A DNA stretch of 6,475 bases from Chloroflexota bacterium (lineage in GTDB: Bacteria; Chloroflexota; Limnocylindria; Limnocylindrales; CSP1-4). Shown here in pieces: positions 1 to 5,659 of the stretch (within the stretch, counting starts at the first letter, position 1; each line of letters opens with the position of its first letter). The stretch is taken from assembly GCA_016200745.1 (NCBI GenBank), contig JACQEF010000030.1:1-6475 (forward strand). Reading direction: 5' to 3'. The notes under the pieces are model-generated. The model was not told the DNA's origin. It searched no databases and saw only the letters and a list, made by a program, of their open reading frames with translations. A program made the translations under genes and the position numbers.

Positions 1-1
1 G

Positions 2-100
2 AACACCCGCCGCCTGCACGAGGCTTGCGGCGACATCCCCCCAGCCGAGTTCGAGGCCGCCTACCATCAGCGCCTACAGGCGACCGTCGAGGCCGCCTGA
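2..100 (+). CDS. IS3-family transposase (OrfB), C-terminal fragment, 5' end outside the window
   Basis: Read from base 2, this frame gives 32 residues and a TGA stop. It begins NTRRLHEACGDIPPAEFE and continues with a short Ala/Tyr/Gln-rich tail. The pattern N-x-R-R-L-H-x-A-x-G-x-x-P-P-x-E-F is the classic C-terminus of the DDE integrase-type transposase of IS3 elements, just after the last catalytic Glu. The Asp-Asp-Glu catalytic residues and the upstream OrfA are outside the window, so it cannot be said whether the element is active. The identification rests on this tail motif plus the terminal repeat 14-41 bp downstream. Confidence 0.85.
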   Translation, partial: NTRRLHEACGDIPPAEFEAAYHQRLQATVEAA

Positions 101-113
101 AATCCAATCAGCC

Positions 114-141
114 GAGTCTCCACGAAACCCAGGGCGGTTCA
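114..141 (-). repeat. Right terminal inverted repeat of the IS3-family element
   Basis: Read on the minus strand from 141, the sequence begins TGAACCGCCCTGGGTTTCGT and continues GGAGACTC to base 114. Many IS3-family elements have ends of this form, with TGA at the tip. It lies just downstream of the transposase stop, where the right repeat belongs. The partner repeat is not in the window, so the inner limit is an estimate. Confidence 0.7.
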
Positions 142-204
142 TGACAGCGTTTCAACGGCAGGGGCGAAGTTCCAGTAAGAGACTCTCGTCAGGCGACTTC
201 CTCA

Positions 205-711
205 GTGCGCGTCTTCCTTAGGACATATGCGGTCGCGTTGGTCAGTCTGCTGGCGCTGGGCGTCGTCGGAATCACTATCGCCAGCGTCCTGACCGTTCTA
301 CATCCGGACTACGGGGCAGCACGGCCGACGCCGGCGCAGCTTGCGCCATTCGAGATTCAGTACTCGATCGGTCCGGACGGATCACTATCGAACTTGAAGG
401 TAGGTGCCGACGGTGCAGCCTGCAACACCCTCGGCAAGAGTCCTGTTCTCGAAAATGCGTGCGTCCTCGCGCTCAACATCGATCCGGCGTTTATCGCAGG
501 CGAGGCCTTTGGCCGCCTGAATTCGGAGGATACAAGCGCCTATGAGGCTATCCTCTGGCGCGCTCGCCTCGAGAGTGAACCGTCCATCTGTGATCGAGGG
601 GGGCTTCTGGAGGCCCGCCTCGAGCACTGCCGATCCGTCGCGGCAAACGGACCGTACAGCCGAACTGCTGACGGCGTCACAGTGGTGGTGTCGGCAGCAT
701 CGCACGAGTGA
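205..711 (+). CDS. Hypothetical membrane-anchored extracytoplasmic protein with twin C-X12-C
   Basis: This gene encodes 168 residues from a GTG start; an AGGCGA at 191-196 is a weak ribosome binding site 8 nt upstream. I do not recognise a family. Residues 1-8 carry two Arg, and residues 9-31 are a continuous hydrophobic segment, which suggests an N-in signal anchor or uncleaved signal peptide with the rest outside the membrane. The outer part has four Cys at 73, 86, 129 and 142, forming two C-X12-C pairs that could be two disulfides. Codon use is less GC-biased at third positions (CTT, AGG, ACA, TAT, CTA, AAT, GAT) than in the genes to the right, so it may have been acquired. It starts 63 bp after the insertion sequence end, so its native promoter may have been displaced by the insertion. 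The open frame, hydrophobic N-terminus and paired Cys support a real gene; function is unknown. Confidence 0.6.
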   Translation: MRVFLRTYAVALVSLLALGVVGITIASVLTVLHPDYGAARPTPAQLAPFEIQYSIGPDGSLSNLKVGADGAACNTLGKSPVLENACVLALNIDPAFIAGEAFGRLNSEDTSAYEAILWRARLESEPSICDRGGLLEARLEHCRSVAANGPYSRTADGVTVVVSAASHE

Positions 712-725
712 ACCTGGGCCTCGCG

Positions 726-755
726 TTGACAAGCTTGTGGGCCTCGCCCTAGCAT
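726..755 (+). promoter_or_regulatory. Sigma70-like promoter of the SAM-riboswitch operon
   Basis: A perfect TTGACA (-35, 726-731) is followed after 18 bp by TAGCAT (-10, 750-755). Transcription would start near 762, about a dozen bases before the riboswitch P1 helix. This is the strongest promoter match in the window and its position relative to the riboswitch is as expected. The predicted leader to the ATG at 975 is about 213 nt. Confidence 0.7.
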
Positions 756-773
756 CCGGCCACAACCGAAGAG

Positions 774-882
774 TGCTTTATCAAGAGTGGCAGAGGGACC
801 GGCCCGTTGAAGCCACGACAACCTACCGGCGCGAGCCGGCAAGGTGCCAAGTCCGGGCAGGTCTTCCTGCGAGATAAGGGAA
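774..882 (+). promoter_or_regulatory. SAM-I (S-box) riboswitch
   Basis: This cis-acting RNA binds S-adenosylmethionine and lowers expression of methionine genes when SAM is abundant. All four helices can be drawn. P1 pairs 776-782 (CTTTATC) with 873-879 (GATAAGG). P2 pairs 787-791 (GTGGC) with 812-816 (GCCAC), with an upper stem of GGG 795-797 with CCC 803-805. P3 is CCGGC 826-830 with GCCGG 835-839, closed by a GCGA tetraloop. P4 is GCAGG 857-861 with CCTGC 866-870. Conserved S-box strings are present: ATCAAGAG just after P1, AGAGGGACCGGCCCG in P2, and AAGGTGCCAAGTCC between P3 and P4. The kink-turn side reads GTTGAAGCC where most members have GATGA. It lies about 90 bp upstream of the threonine-synthase-family gene on the same strand, with nothing else between. 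Confidence 0.93.
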
Positions 883-974
883 CTCCCTTCGGAGACCCCC
901 CCTTTTTCGACGGCAAGGCGATCGCCTGTCCTCTCCGGTCCCGCGGCACTCGTCCCTGACGCGGAGTGCAGACC
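876..974 (+). promoter_or_regulatory. Riboswitch expression platform with SD-sequestering hairpin
   Basis: Two switching elements can be seen. First, AAGGG (876-880), which overlaps the 3' strand of P1, can pair with CCCTT (885-889). That excludes the alternative small hairpin CTCC 883-886 with GGAG 891-894, which is followed by seven C and five T (to 907); as an intrinsic terminator this is weak. Second, GCACTC (946-951) pairs perfectly with GAGTGC (964-969), burying most of the Shine-Dalgarno GGAG (963-966). This points to translational control, which is inferred from pairing only. A perfect palindrome AGGCGATCGCCT lies at 916-927, with no T-run after it. Confidence 0.5.
963..966 (+). promoter_or_regulatory. 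Shine-Dalgarno site that sets the start of the metM-like gene
   Basis: GGAG at 963-966 stands 8 nt before the ATG at 975, an ideal distance. The in-frame GTG at 966 overlaps this site and has no good site of its own, so the ATG at 975 is the preferred start. Confidence 0.65.
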
Positions 975-2279
975 ATGGCGATCGAGATCCTTCCCACCAC
1001 CGCCCGGCCGACGGAGCGCACCCGGATCAGCGGGCTTCGCTGTCGAGGCTGCGGCCGCGCCGAGCCGATCGGGCTGTCGTACGTGTGTGCGGCCTGCTTC
1101 GGGCCGCTCGAGGTGGAGTACGACTACGCGGCCGCCGGCCGGACGCTCACCCGCGCGTCGATCGCCGAGCGGGCGCCAGGTATGTGGCGCTACTTCGAGC
1201 TCCTCCCCGTCGAGGCGCCGCCGGCGCGCGGGCTGCCCGTGGGATCGACCCCGCTCCTGGCCGCCGACCGGCTCGCCCCCGCGCTCGGCCTCGAGCGGTT
1301 GTGGATCAAGGACGACACGCGCAACCCGTCACTCAGCTTCAAGGATCGGGCGGTCGCGGTCGCCGCCGCCCGCGCGGTCGGCTTCGGGGTGGAGGCGCTC
1401 GCCTGCGCCTCGACCGGCAATCTCGCCGGCGCGACGGCGGCGGCGGCCGCCGCGCTCGGCCTCCCGGCCTACGTCTTCATCCCGGCCGACCTCGAACCCG
1501 CCAAGGTCGATCACGCGCTCGCCTACGGCGCCACGGTGGTCCCGATCGAGGGCACCTACGACGACGTCAACCGGCTCTGCCTCGAGCTCGCCGACGAGAC
1601 CGGGTGGGGCTTCGTCAACGTCAACCTGCGGCCGTTCTACGCCGAGGGTTCCAAGACGCTCGCCTTCGAGATCGCCGAATCGCTCGGCTGGCGCTCGCCG
1701 GACGTCGTCGTGGCGCCGGTGGCGTCCGGGGCGATGTTCACGCGGATCGCCCGCGGCTTCGACGAACTCGCTGAGGTCGGCCTCATCGAGCGGCGCCCGA
1801 TCCGGTTCGTGGGCGGCCAGGCCGCAGGCTGTGCGCCAGTCGCGACCGCGTGGGCCGCCGGCACCGACGTGATCGAGCCGGTTCGGAACCCCGACACGAT
1901 CGTCCGGTCGCTGGCGATCGGCAACCCGGCCGACGGACGGTATTGCGTGGCGCTGGCGGATGCGTCGGGCGGCTCGATCGAGGCGATCGACGATCTGGCG
2001 ACCGCGGCCGCGATCCGCGACGTCGCCCGGCTCGAGGGGATCTACCCGGAGACCGCGGGCGGCGTGACCCTGGCCGCAGCGGCGGCCGCCCGGCGGCGCG
2101 GCGTGATCCGAGCGGGAGACGAGGTGGTGGCATTGCTGACCGGCAACGGCCTCAAGACTCCGGATGCACGGACGCTGGGCGCGGGCAATCCGGTCGCCGC
2201 CGCGGGGCGGCCGGGTCTCGCGCCCGCCATCGGGCCCAGCCTCGCGGCGTTCGAGCGATGGATGGGAGGTGCGGCGTGA
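975..2279 (+). CDS. metM: Threonine synthase-family PLP enzyme, likely MetM-type homocysteine synthase
   Basis: This encodes a 434-residue fold-type II PLP enzyme of the threonine synthase (ThrC) family, which acts on O-phosphohomoserine in the cytoplasm. An N-terminal zinc-ribbon-like segment has Cys at 23, 26, 38 and 41. The PLP lysine is K123 in SFKDRA, the phosphate loop is STGN at 146-149, and LTGNGLK at 388-394 is the C-terminal family motif; length is normal for the family. By family alone it would be thrC. Its context says otherwise: a SAM-I riboswitch controls it, and it overlaps by four bases (GTGA) a ThiS/MoaD-like sulfur carrier. In Streptomyces a threonine-synthase homologue, MetM, together with the sulfur carrier MetO has been reported to convert O-phosphohomoserine to homocysteine, and this operon matches that arrangement. 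The family and PLP assignment are near certain; homocysteine synthase rather than threonine synthase is inference from regulation and neighbour. An upstream GTG at 966 would add three residues. Confidence 0.85.
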   Translation: MAIEILPTTARPTERTRISGLRCRGCGRAEPIGLSYVCAACFGPLEVEYDYAAAGRTLTRASIAERAPGMWRYFELLPVEAPPARGLPVGSTPLLAADRLAPALGLERLWIKDDTRNPSLSFKDRAVAVAAARAVGFGVEALACASTGNLAGATAAAAAALGLPAYVFIPADLEPAKVDHALAYGATVVPIEGTYDDVNRLCLELADETGWGFVNVNLRPFYAEGSKTLAFEIAESLGWRSPDVVVAPVASGAMFTRIARGFDELAEVGLIERRPIRFVGGQAAGCAPVATAWAAGTDVIEPVRNPDTIVRSLAIGNPADGRYCVALADASGGSIEAIDDLATAAAIRDVARLEGIYPETAGGVTLAAAAAARRRGVIRAGDEVVALLTGNGLKTPDARTLGAGNPVAAAGRPGLAPAIGPSLAAFERWMGGAA

Positions 2280-2548
2280 GCACGGTCAGGATCCCGCCGA
2301 CGCTCCGCGCGTCCATCGGTGGCGCCAAGCAGGTCGAGGTGACCGGTGCGACGGTCCGCGAGATCGTGGCCGGCCTCGTCGCGACGTATCCGGCGCTGGG
2401 CGCGCAGTTGCTGGCAGGCGACGGCGAGCTCAACCGCTTCGTCAACGCGTTCCTCAACGACACGGACGTGCGGCACCTCCAGGCGCTCGACACGCCGGTG
2501 GCCGAGGAGGACACGCTGGTGCTGCTCCCAGCGATGGCCGGCGGCTGA
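2276..2548 (+). CDS. metO: ThiS/MoaD-like sulfur-carrier protein, MetO-type
   Basis: This gene encodes a 90-residue protein of the ubiquitin-like beta-grasp sulfur-carrier family. It opens STVRIPPTLR, has the central helix pattern ATVREIVAGL near residues 25-34 and FVNAFLND at 55-62, and ends LVLLPAMAGG. The exposed C-terminal Gly-Gly is where such proteins are adenylated by an E1/ThiF-like enzyme and converted to a thiocarboxylate that donates sulfur; no trimming is needed here because Gly-Gly is the true end. The GTG start at 2276 is set by a strong GGGAGG (2264-2269) 6 nt upstream, and it overlaps the stop of the preceding gene in GTGA, so the two are probably translationally coupled. The natural partner is that PLP enzyme. 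The family also includes MoaD, ThiS and CysO, but neither molybdopterin nor thiazole genes are nearby. No activating or JAMM protease gene is in the window. Confidence 0.85.
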   Translation: MSTVRIPPTLRASIGGAKQVEVTGATVREIVAGLVATYPALGAQLLAGDGELNRFVNAFLNDTDVRHLQALDTPVAEEDTLVLLPAMAGG

Positions 2549-2619
2549 AGCGCCGGTGACGGTTCGCTTCCACCCCAGCACGTGAACGGGGCGGTCGAAG
2601 CACACGGCGTCCGCTGCCC

Positions 2620-2625
2620 TACGAT
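2620..2625 (+). promoter_or_regulatory. -10-like element for leaderless lhgO transcript
   Basis: TACGAT is followed by exactly six bases and then the ATG at 2632, so transcription would begin at or next to the start codon. No convincing Shine-Dalgarno sequence precedes this ATG and no good -35 is seen. This geometry is common for leaderless genes in high-GC bacteria; a chance match remains possible. Confidence 0.4.
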
Positions 2626-2631
2626 GGCGGC

Positions 2632-3849
2632 ATGACCGCTCGCGTCGACGTCGCCATCATCGGCGGAGGCATCGTCGGGCTGGCCACTGCGCTCCGACTG
2701 CGGGAGGCCCGGCCGAGGCTCCGGATCACCGTTCTGGAGAAGGAACGCGAGCTGGCAACCCACCAGTCCGGTCACAACAGCGGGGTCGTGCACGCCGGGT
2801 TGTACTACGCCTCCGGGTCGCTCAAGGCCCGGCTCTGCCGTCAGGGCAAGGCCGACCTCGAGGCCTTCGCCGAATCACACGGGATTCCCATCCGCTATCC
2901 AGGCAAGCTCGTGGTCGCCCTGGACGAGGCCGAATTGCCACGCCTGGCCGATCTCAAGGTCCGAGCCACCACCAACGGGGTGGAGGGCCTCGAGGAGATC
3001 GGCCCGGATCGAATCCGCGAGCTCGAACCTCAGGCGGCCGGAATCCGCGCGCTCTGGTCGCCACGAACCGGGATCATCGACTTCCGCGCGGTCGCGCTCG
3101 CGTACGCCGACGACCTGACGGCGCGCGACGTCGCCATCCGAACCGACCACCGTGTGACCGCGCTGCTGCAGCACTCCGGCGGCGTCGTGATCTCCACCAC
3201 GTCCGGCGAGCTCCAGGCGGCGCACGTCATCGCGTGCGCAGGGTTGCAGGCAGACCGCGTGGCGGCGATGACCGGTGAAGTCGGTCGCGATGCTTCACGG
3301 ATCGTGCCGTTCCGAGGCGACTACTACCGGCTCGTGCCGGAGGCACGATCGCTGGTCACGCGGCTGCTCTATCCGGTGCCGGACCCACGCTTTCCGTTTC
3401 TCGGGGTCCACTTCACGCCGCGTCATGACGGCGAGGTGTGGGCCGGGCCGAATGCCGTCCTGGCGTTCGCGCGCGAGGGCTATCGACGCAGCGACATCGA
3501 CCTCCGAGACCTCGCGCAGACCCTCACGTATCCAGGGTTTCTTCGGCTGGCGCGTCGGTTCTGGCGAGTCGGCGCCGCGGAGATGTGGCGAGACCTGTCG
3601 AAGCGGGCCTATGTCCGCGAGATGCAGCGCTATCTGCCCGCCATACGGAGCGATCAGGTTCGGTTTGGCCCGTCCGGCGTCCGGGCGCAGGCGGTCAGGC
3701 ACGACGGCACGATGGTCGACGACTTCGACCTCGGCGGCAGCGGCCGGCTCCTGCACGTGCGGAATGCGCCGTCGCCGGCGGCCACGTCCAGCCTCGCCAT
3801 CGGCCGGATGCTGGCCGACTCCGCCATCGAGCGCTTCTCGCTCGCCTAG
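2632..3849 (+). CDS. lhgO: L-2-hydroxyglutarate oxidase (FAD-dependent)
   Basis: The product is a 405-residue flavoprotein of the DAO (FAD-dependent oxidoreductase) superfamily that oxidises L-2-hydroxyglutarate to 2-oxoglutarate. In known members electrons pass to the quinone pool at the membrane. The dinucleotide fold is at the N-terminus: IIGGGIVGLATA (9-20) with G11, G13 and G16, and the ribose-binding acid E36 after the second strand. HQSGHNSGVVHAGLYY (44-59) is the hallmark of the LhgO/YgaF group. Near the C-terminus, VRNAPSPAATSSLAIG (376-391) is the second FAD-contacting segment. Length matches family members (about 400-420). The ATG at 2632 puts the FAD motif 8 residues from the start, as usual. 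It follows metO by 83 bp with its own promoter-like element, so it is probably not in the SAM-controlled operon. The related glycerol-3-phosphate and D-amino acid oxidases fit the motifs less well. Confidence 0.88.
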   Translation: MTARVDVAIIGGGIVGLATALRLREARPRLRITVLEKERELATHQSGHNSGVVHAGLYYASGSLKARLCRQGKADLEAFAESHGIPIRYPGKLVVALDEAELPRLADLKVRATTNGVEGLEEIGPDRIRELEPQAAGIRALWSPRTGIIDFRAVALAYADDLTARDVAIRTDHRVTALLQHSGGVVISTTSGELQAAHVIACAGLQADRVAAMTGEVGRDASRIVPFRGDYYRLVPEARSLVTRLLYPVPDPRFPFLGVHFTPRHDGEVWAGPNAVLAFAREGYRRSDIDLRDLAQTLTYPGFLRLARRFWRVGAAEMWRDLSKRAYVREMQRYLPAIRSDQVRFGPSGVRAQAVRHDGTMVDDFDLGGSGRLLHVRNAPSPAATSSLAIGRMLADSAIERFSLA

Positions 3850-3870
3850 GCCGATCGGCGGGGTGGTGCG

Positions 3871-3888
3871 GTGGCTGGTGGCAGCCGC
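3871..3888. terminator. Hairpin between convergent genes, possible terminator
   Basis: GGCTG (3873-3877) pairs with CAGCC (3882-3886) around a GTGG loop, extendable by a G-T wobble pair and a G-C pair to 3871-3888. It lies in the 74-bp gap where lhgO and the minus-strand PLP gene converge. There is no T-run on either side, so it is not a standard intrinsic terminator. A short palindrome GCCGATCGGC also sits at 3850-3859, right after the lhgO stop. Confidence 0.25.
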
Positions 3889-3923
3889 GGGACGATCCGT
3901 GCAGTGGCCGGCGAGCGGTGCCC

Positions 3924-5135
3924 TCAGGCCTCGTCGATCGCCCGTCCCAGGTCGGCCACCAGGTCGCCCGCGTCCTCGATCCCGACCGACAGCCGCACCA
4001 GCGCCGGGTCCACCTCGAGCGGCGATCCGGCGACCGACAGGTGGGTCATCGCCGCGGGCAGCTCGATCAGCGACTCCACGCCGCCGAGCGACTCGGCCAG
4101 GGCGAACAGCCGCGTCCCCTCCCCGATCGCGATCGCGCGTTCGGCGGCGGAACGGTCGTGGCGCCCGCCCGCCGCCGGGATGAACGACACCATCCCGCCG
4201 CCCGAGCGCATCTGCGTGCCGACCAACCCGGCCGATGGATGGGCATGCGGACCGTCGACGAGACCCGGGTAGCGGACCGTCGCGACGTCCGACCGCGCTG
4301 CCAGGAATGCCGCGACCGCCGCCGCATTGCTCCCGTGGCGCTCCATCCGCAAGTGCAGGGTCCGCAGACCGCGCAGGACCAGGAAGCAGTCGAGCGGGCC
4401 GGGGACCGCGCCCATCGCGTTCTGCAGGAAGCGGAGCCGCTCGGCTGCCGACGGATCGGACGTGACGGCAACGCCAAGGATGGTGTCGGAATGGCCGGCA
4501 AGGTACTTCGTGGCCGAGTGGAAGACGATGTCGGCCCCCAGGCGCAGCGGCTGCTGGAGTGCCGGCGAGGCGAACGTGTTGTCGACCACCACGAGCGGGC
4601 GCCTCCCGCCCTCGGCCGCCCGCCGCCGCACCGTCTCCGCGGTCGCCGCGATGTCCACCAGCTTGAGGTGGGGGTTGGTGGGGCTCTCGAACCAGACCAG
4701 CCGGGTCCGCTCGGACAGCGCCTCCCACAGCGCGTCCTGCCCGGTCCCGAGGTCGACGTACCGGGAATCCACGCCCTTGCCCCGGTGCACCCGCTCGAGG
4801 TAGCGGAACGTGCCGCCGTAGACGTCGTCACCGACCACGATCTCGTGGCCGGGTCCGGCCAGGTCGGCGATCGCCGCGGTCGCGGCGGACCCCGAGGCGA
4901 AGGCGATCCCCGTCGAGCCGCCCTCGAGCCGGGCGACGGCGCGCTCGAGCCGCTCGCGCGTCGGATTCTGCGAGCGCGAGTACTCGTACCCGCGGCGCGG
5001 CCTCCCGACGCCGTCCTGGGCGAACGTGGAGGTCTGGTAGATCGGCGGCGCGACCGCGCCGGTCAGCTCATCCGGCTCGGCGCCGGCATGGACGGCCAGC
5101 GTGTCGAACGCGTCCTGGCGGTCGTCGTCATCCAC
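3924..5135 (-). CDS. Cystathionine gamma-synthase / gamma-lyase family PLP enzyme
   Basis: This encodes 403 residues of a fold-type I Cys/Met-metabolism PLP enzyme (MetB/MetC/CGL family, usually 380-400). Visible features are YEYSRSQNPT (50-59), in which Y52 and R54 bind the PLP phosphate of the neighbouring subunit; ASGSAA (80-85); Y106 in GDDVYGGTFR, which stacks on the cofactor; D185 in VVVDNTF, which contacts the pyridine nitrogen; the Schiff-base lysine K210 in SATKYLAGHSD; SLGGVESLIELP (349-360); and R381 in RLSVGIED, the substrate-carboxylate arginine. It could be a cystathionine gamma-synthase, gamma-lyase or O-acetylhomoserine-type enzyme; SLGGVESLIELPAAMTH resembles gamma-lyases as well as actinobacterial MetB. 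The GTG start at 5135 gives the normal N-terminus (DDDDRQDAFDTLAVHAG). The frame stays open upstream to about 5300, where it encodes the tail of a broken GNAT gene. Family certain, reaction not. Confidence 0.88.
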   Translation of the reverse strand: MDDDDRQDAFDTLAVHAGAEPDELTGAVAPPIYQTSTFAQDGVGRPRRGYEYSRSQNPTRERLERAVARLEGGSTGIAFASGSAATAAIADLAGPGHEIVVGDDVYGGTFRYLERVHRGKGVDSRYVDLGTGQDALWEALSERTRLVWFESPTNPHLKLVDIAATAETVRRRAAEGGRRPLVVVDNTFASPALQQPLRLGADIVFHSATKYLAGHSDTILGVAVTSDPSAAERLRFLQNAMGAVPGPLDCFLVLRGLRTLHLRMERHGSNAAAVAAFLAARSDVATVRYPGLVDGPHAHPSAGLVGTQMRSGGGMVSFIPAAGGRHDRSAAERAIAIGEGTRLFALAESLGGVESLIELPAAMTHLSVAGSPLEVDPALVRLSVGIEDAGDLVADLGRAIDEA

Positions 5136-5141
5136 GGCGGC

Positions 5142-5147
5142 ATTCTG
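5142..5147 (-). promoter_or_regulatory. Possible -10 element for a leaderless start at 5135
   Basis: On the minus strand CAGAAT lies six bases before the GTG at 5135. That is the same spacing as TACGAT before lhgO. There is no Shine-Dalgarno sequence upstream of this GTG. The match to TATAAT is only four of six, so this is a tentative call that rests mostly on the repeated geometry. Confidence 0.22.
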
Positions 5148-5187
5148 GCATCCGGGCGATCGCGGCGTCTCCGGGGCGACGGTCCAG

Positions 5188-5643
5188 TCATCGAGCTCGA
5201 AGACCAGCTCCTCGCCGTCGATATCGTCCATCTGGACGCTGGTCTGATGGAAGCCGAGGCGCGAGATGACCGCGAGCGACGCCGACGACCTCGGTGGCAA
5301 CGCCCTGCCGGCGGTACCGCGGCTCGACGCGATAGCCGACCTCGACGCGCCCGTCGGCGTCCGGCGGCGTATGGAAGCCCGCGGTCCCGACGAACCGGCG
5401 CGTCCCGTCCGGCTCGGTCAGGACGATCGCCCGCCCGAGCCAGGGCTGTGCCGCAGGGTCGAGCTCGAGGTCGACGATCCGGAACTGGAGGAAGTTGTCG
5501 AGCTGCGCGGGCAGCTCGTCCGGGACGCGCACCCCGAGCTCCTCGGAGGCGCCGTCCAGGTCGCGGGCGAGCAGCAGGGTCATGAACCGCATGGACATCG
5601 AGACGAGCTCGAACCGCGCGGTGCGGATGGGCGGCACGTGCAT
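5188..5643 (-). pseudogene. GNAT N-acetyltransferase (RimJ/RimL-like), broken by internal deletion and frameshift
   Basis: From the ATG at 5643 the minus strand encodes a GNAT acetyltransferase start: a RimJ/RimL-like N-terminal part, RRFVGTAGFH, then VEVGYRVEPRYRRQGVATE, which contains the acetyl-CoA pyrophosphate loop RRQGVA. After EVV (codons 5292-5284) the frame turns to nonsense. The expected C-terminus (ASLAVISRLGFHQTSVQ, then ELVFELDD) appears in the next frame from about 5282. Family members normally have some 25-28 residues between these two motifs, and they are absent here. The lesion is therefore best explained by a deletion of about 80 nt (length 2 modulo 3), not by a single miscalled base. 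The C-terminal frame runs on without a stop into the PLP gene, while the original frame stops at 5188-5190. A sequencing or assembly error at the junction is the alternative. The product is probably non-functional. Confidence 0.68.
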
Positions 5644-5659
5644 CCGCCCATGGTTGCAC

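Larger units (their letters stand above)
1..141 (+). mobile_element. Right end of an IS3-family insertion sequence (left part outside the window)
   Basis: The window opens inside an insertion sequence. The transposase C-terminus (stop at 98-100) is followed by 41 bp of non-coding DNA ending in a terminal repeat whose outer tip, read inward on the minus strand, is TGAACCGCCCTGGGTTTCG. That is the usual form of an IS3-family end, which starts with TGA. The element is therefore judged to stop at base 141. The left end and the matching target-site copy lie outside the window, so the target duplication cannot be checked. The exact border could be off by a few bases. Confidence 0.78.

Noticed and set aside
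916..927. Perfect 12-bp palindrome AGGCGATCGCCT considered as a terminator or protein site
   Set aside because: It has no T-run after it and only a short stem. GATC-centred palindromes are common in GC-rich DNA.
966..974. GTG at 966 as the start of the threonine-synthase-family gene
   Set aside because: It overlaps the only good Shine-Dalgarno sequence (963-966), which is ideally spaced for the ATG at 975.
844..1872. A 342-codon plus-strand frame beginning inside the riboswitch
   Set aside because: It is Arg/Ser/Pro-rich and in a different frame from the PLP enzyme that clearly occupies this region.
3295..4728. A 477-codon open frame on the minus strand overlapping the lhgO 3' part and the PLP gene
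   Set aside because: It has low-complexity Arg/Gly/Ala composition and runs out of frame to the real PLP gene on the same strand and antisense to lhgO. It is a compositional shadow.
3438..5585. A 715-codon open frame on the plus strand across the convergent PLP gene
   Set aside because: It is antisense to a gene with clear PLP motifs, and its product is an Arg/Pro/Gly-rich string without domains. Long antisense frames arise easily at this GC content.
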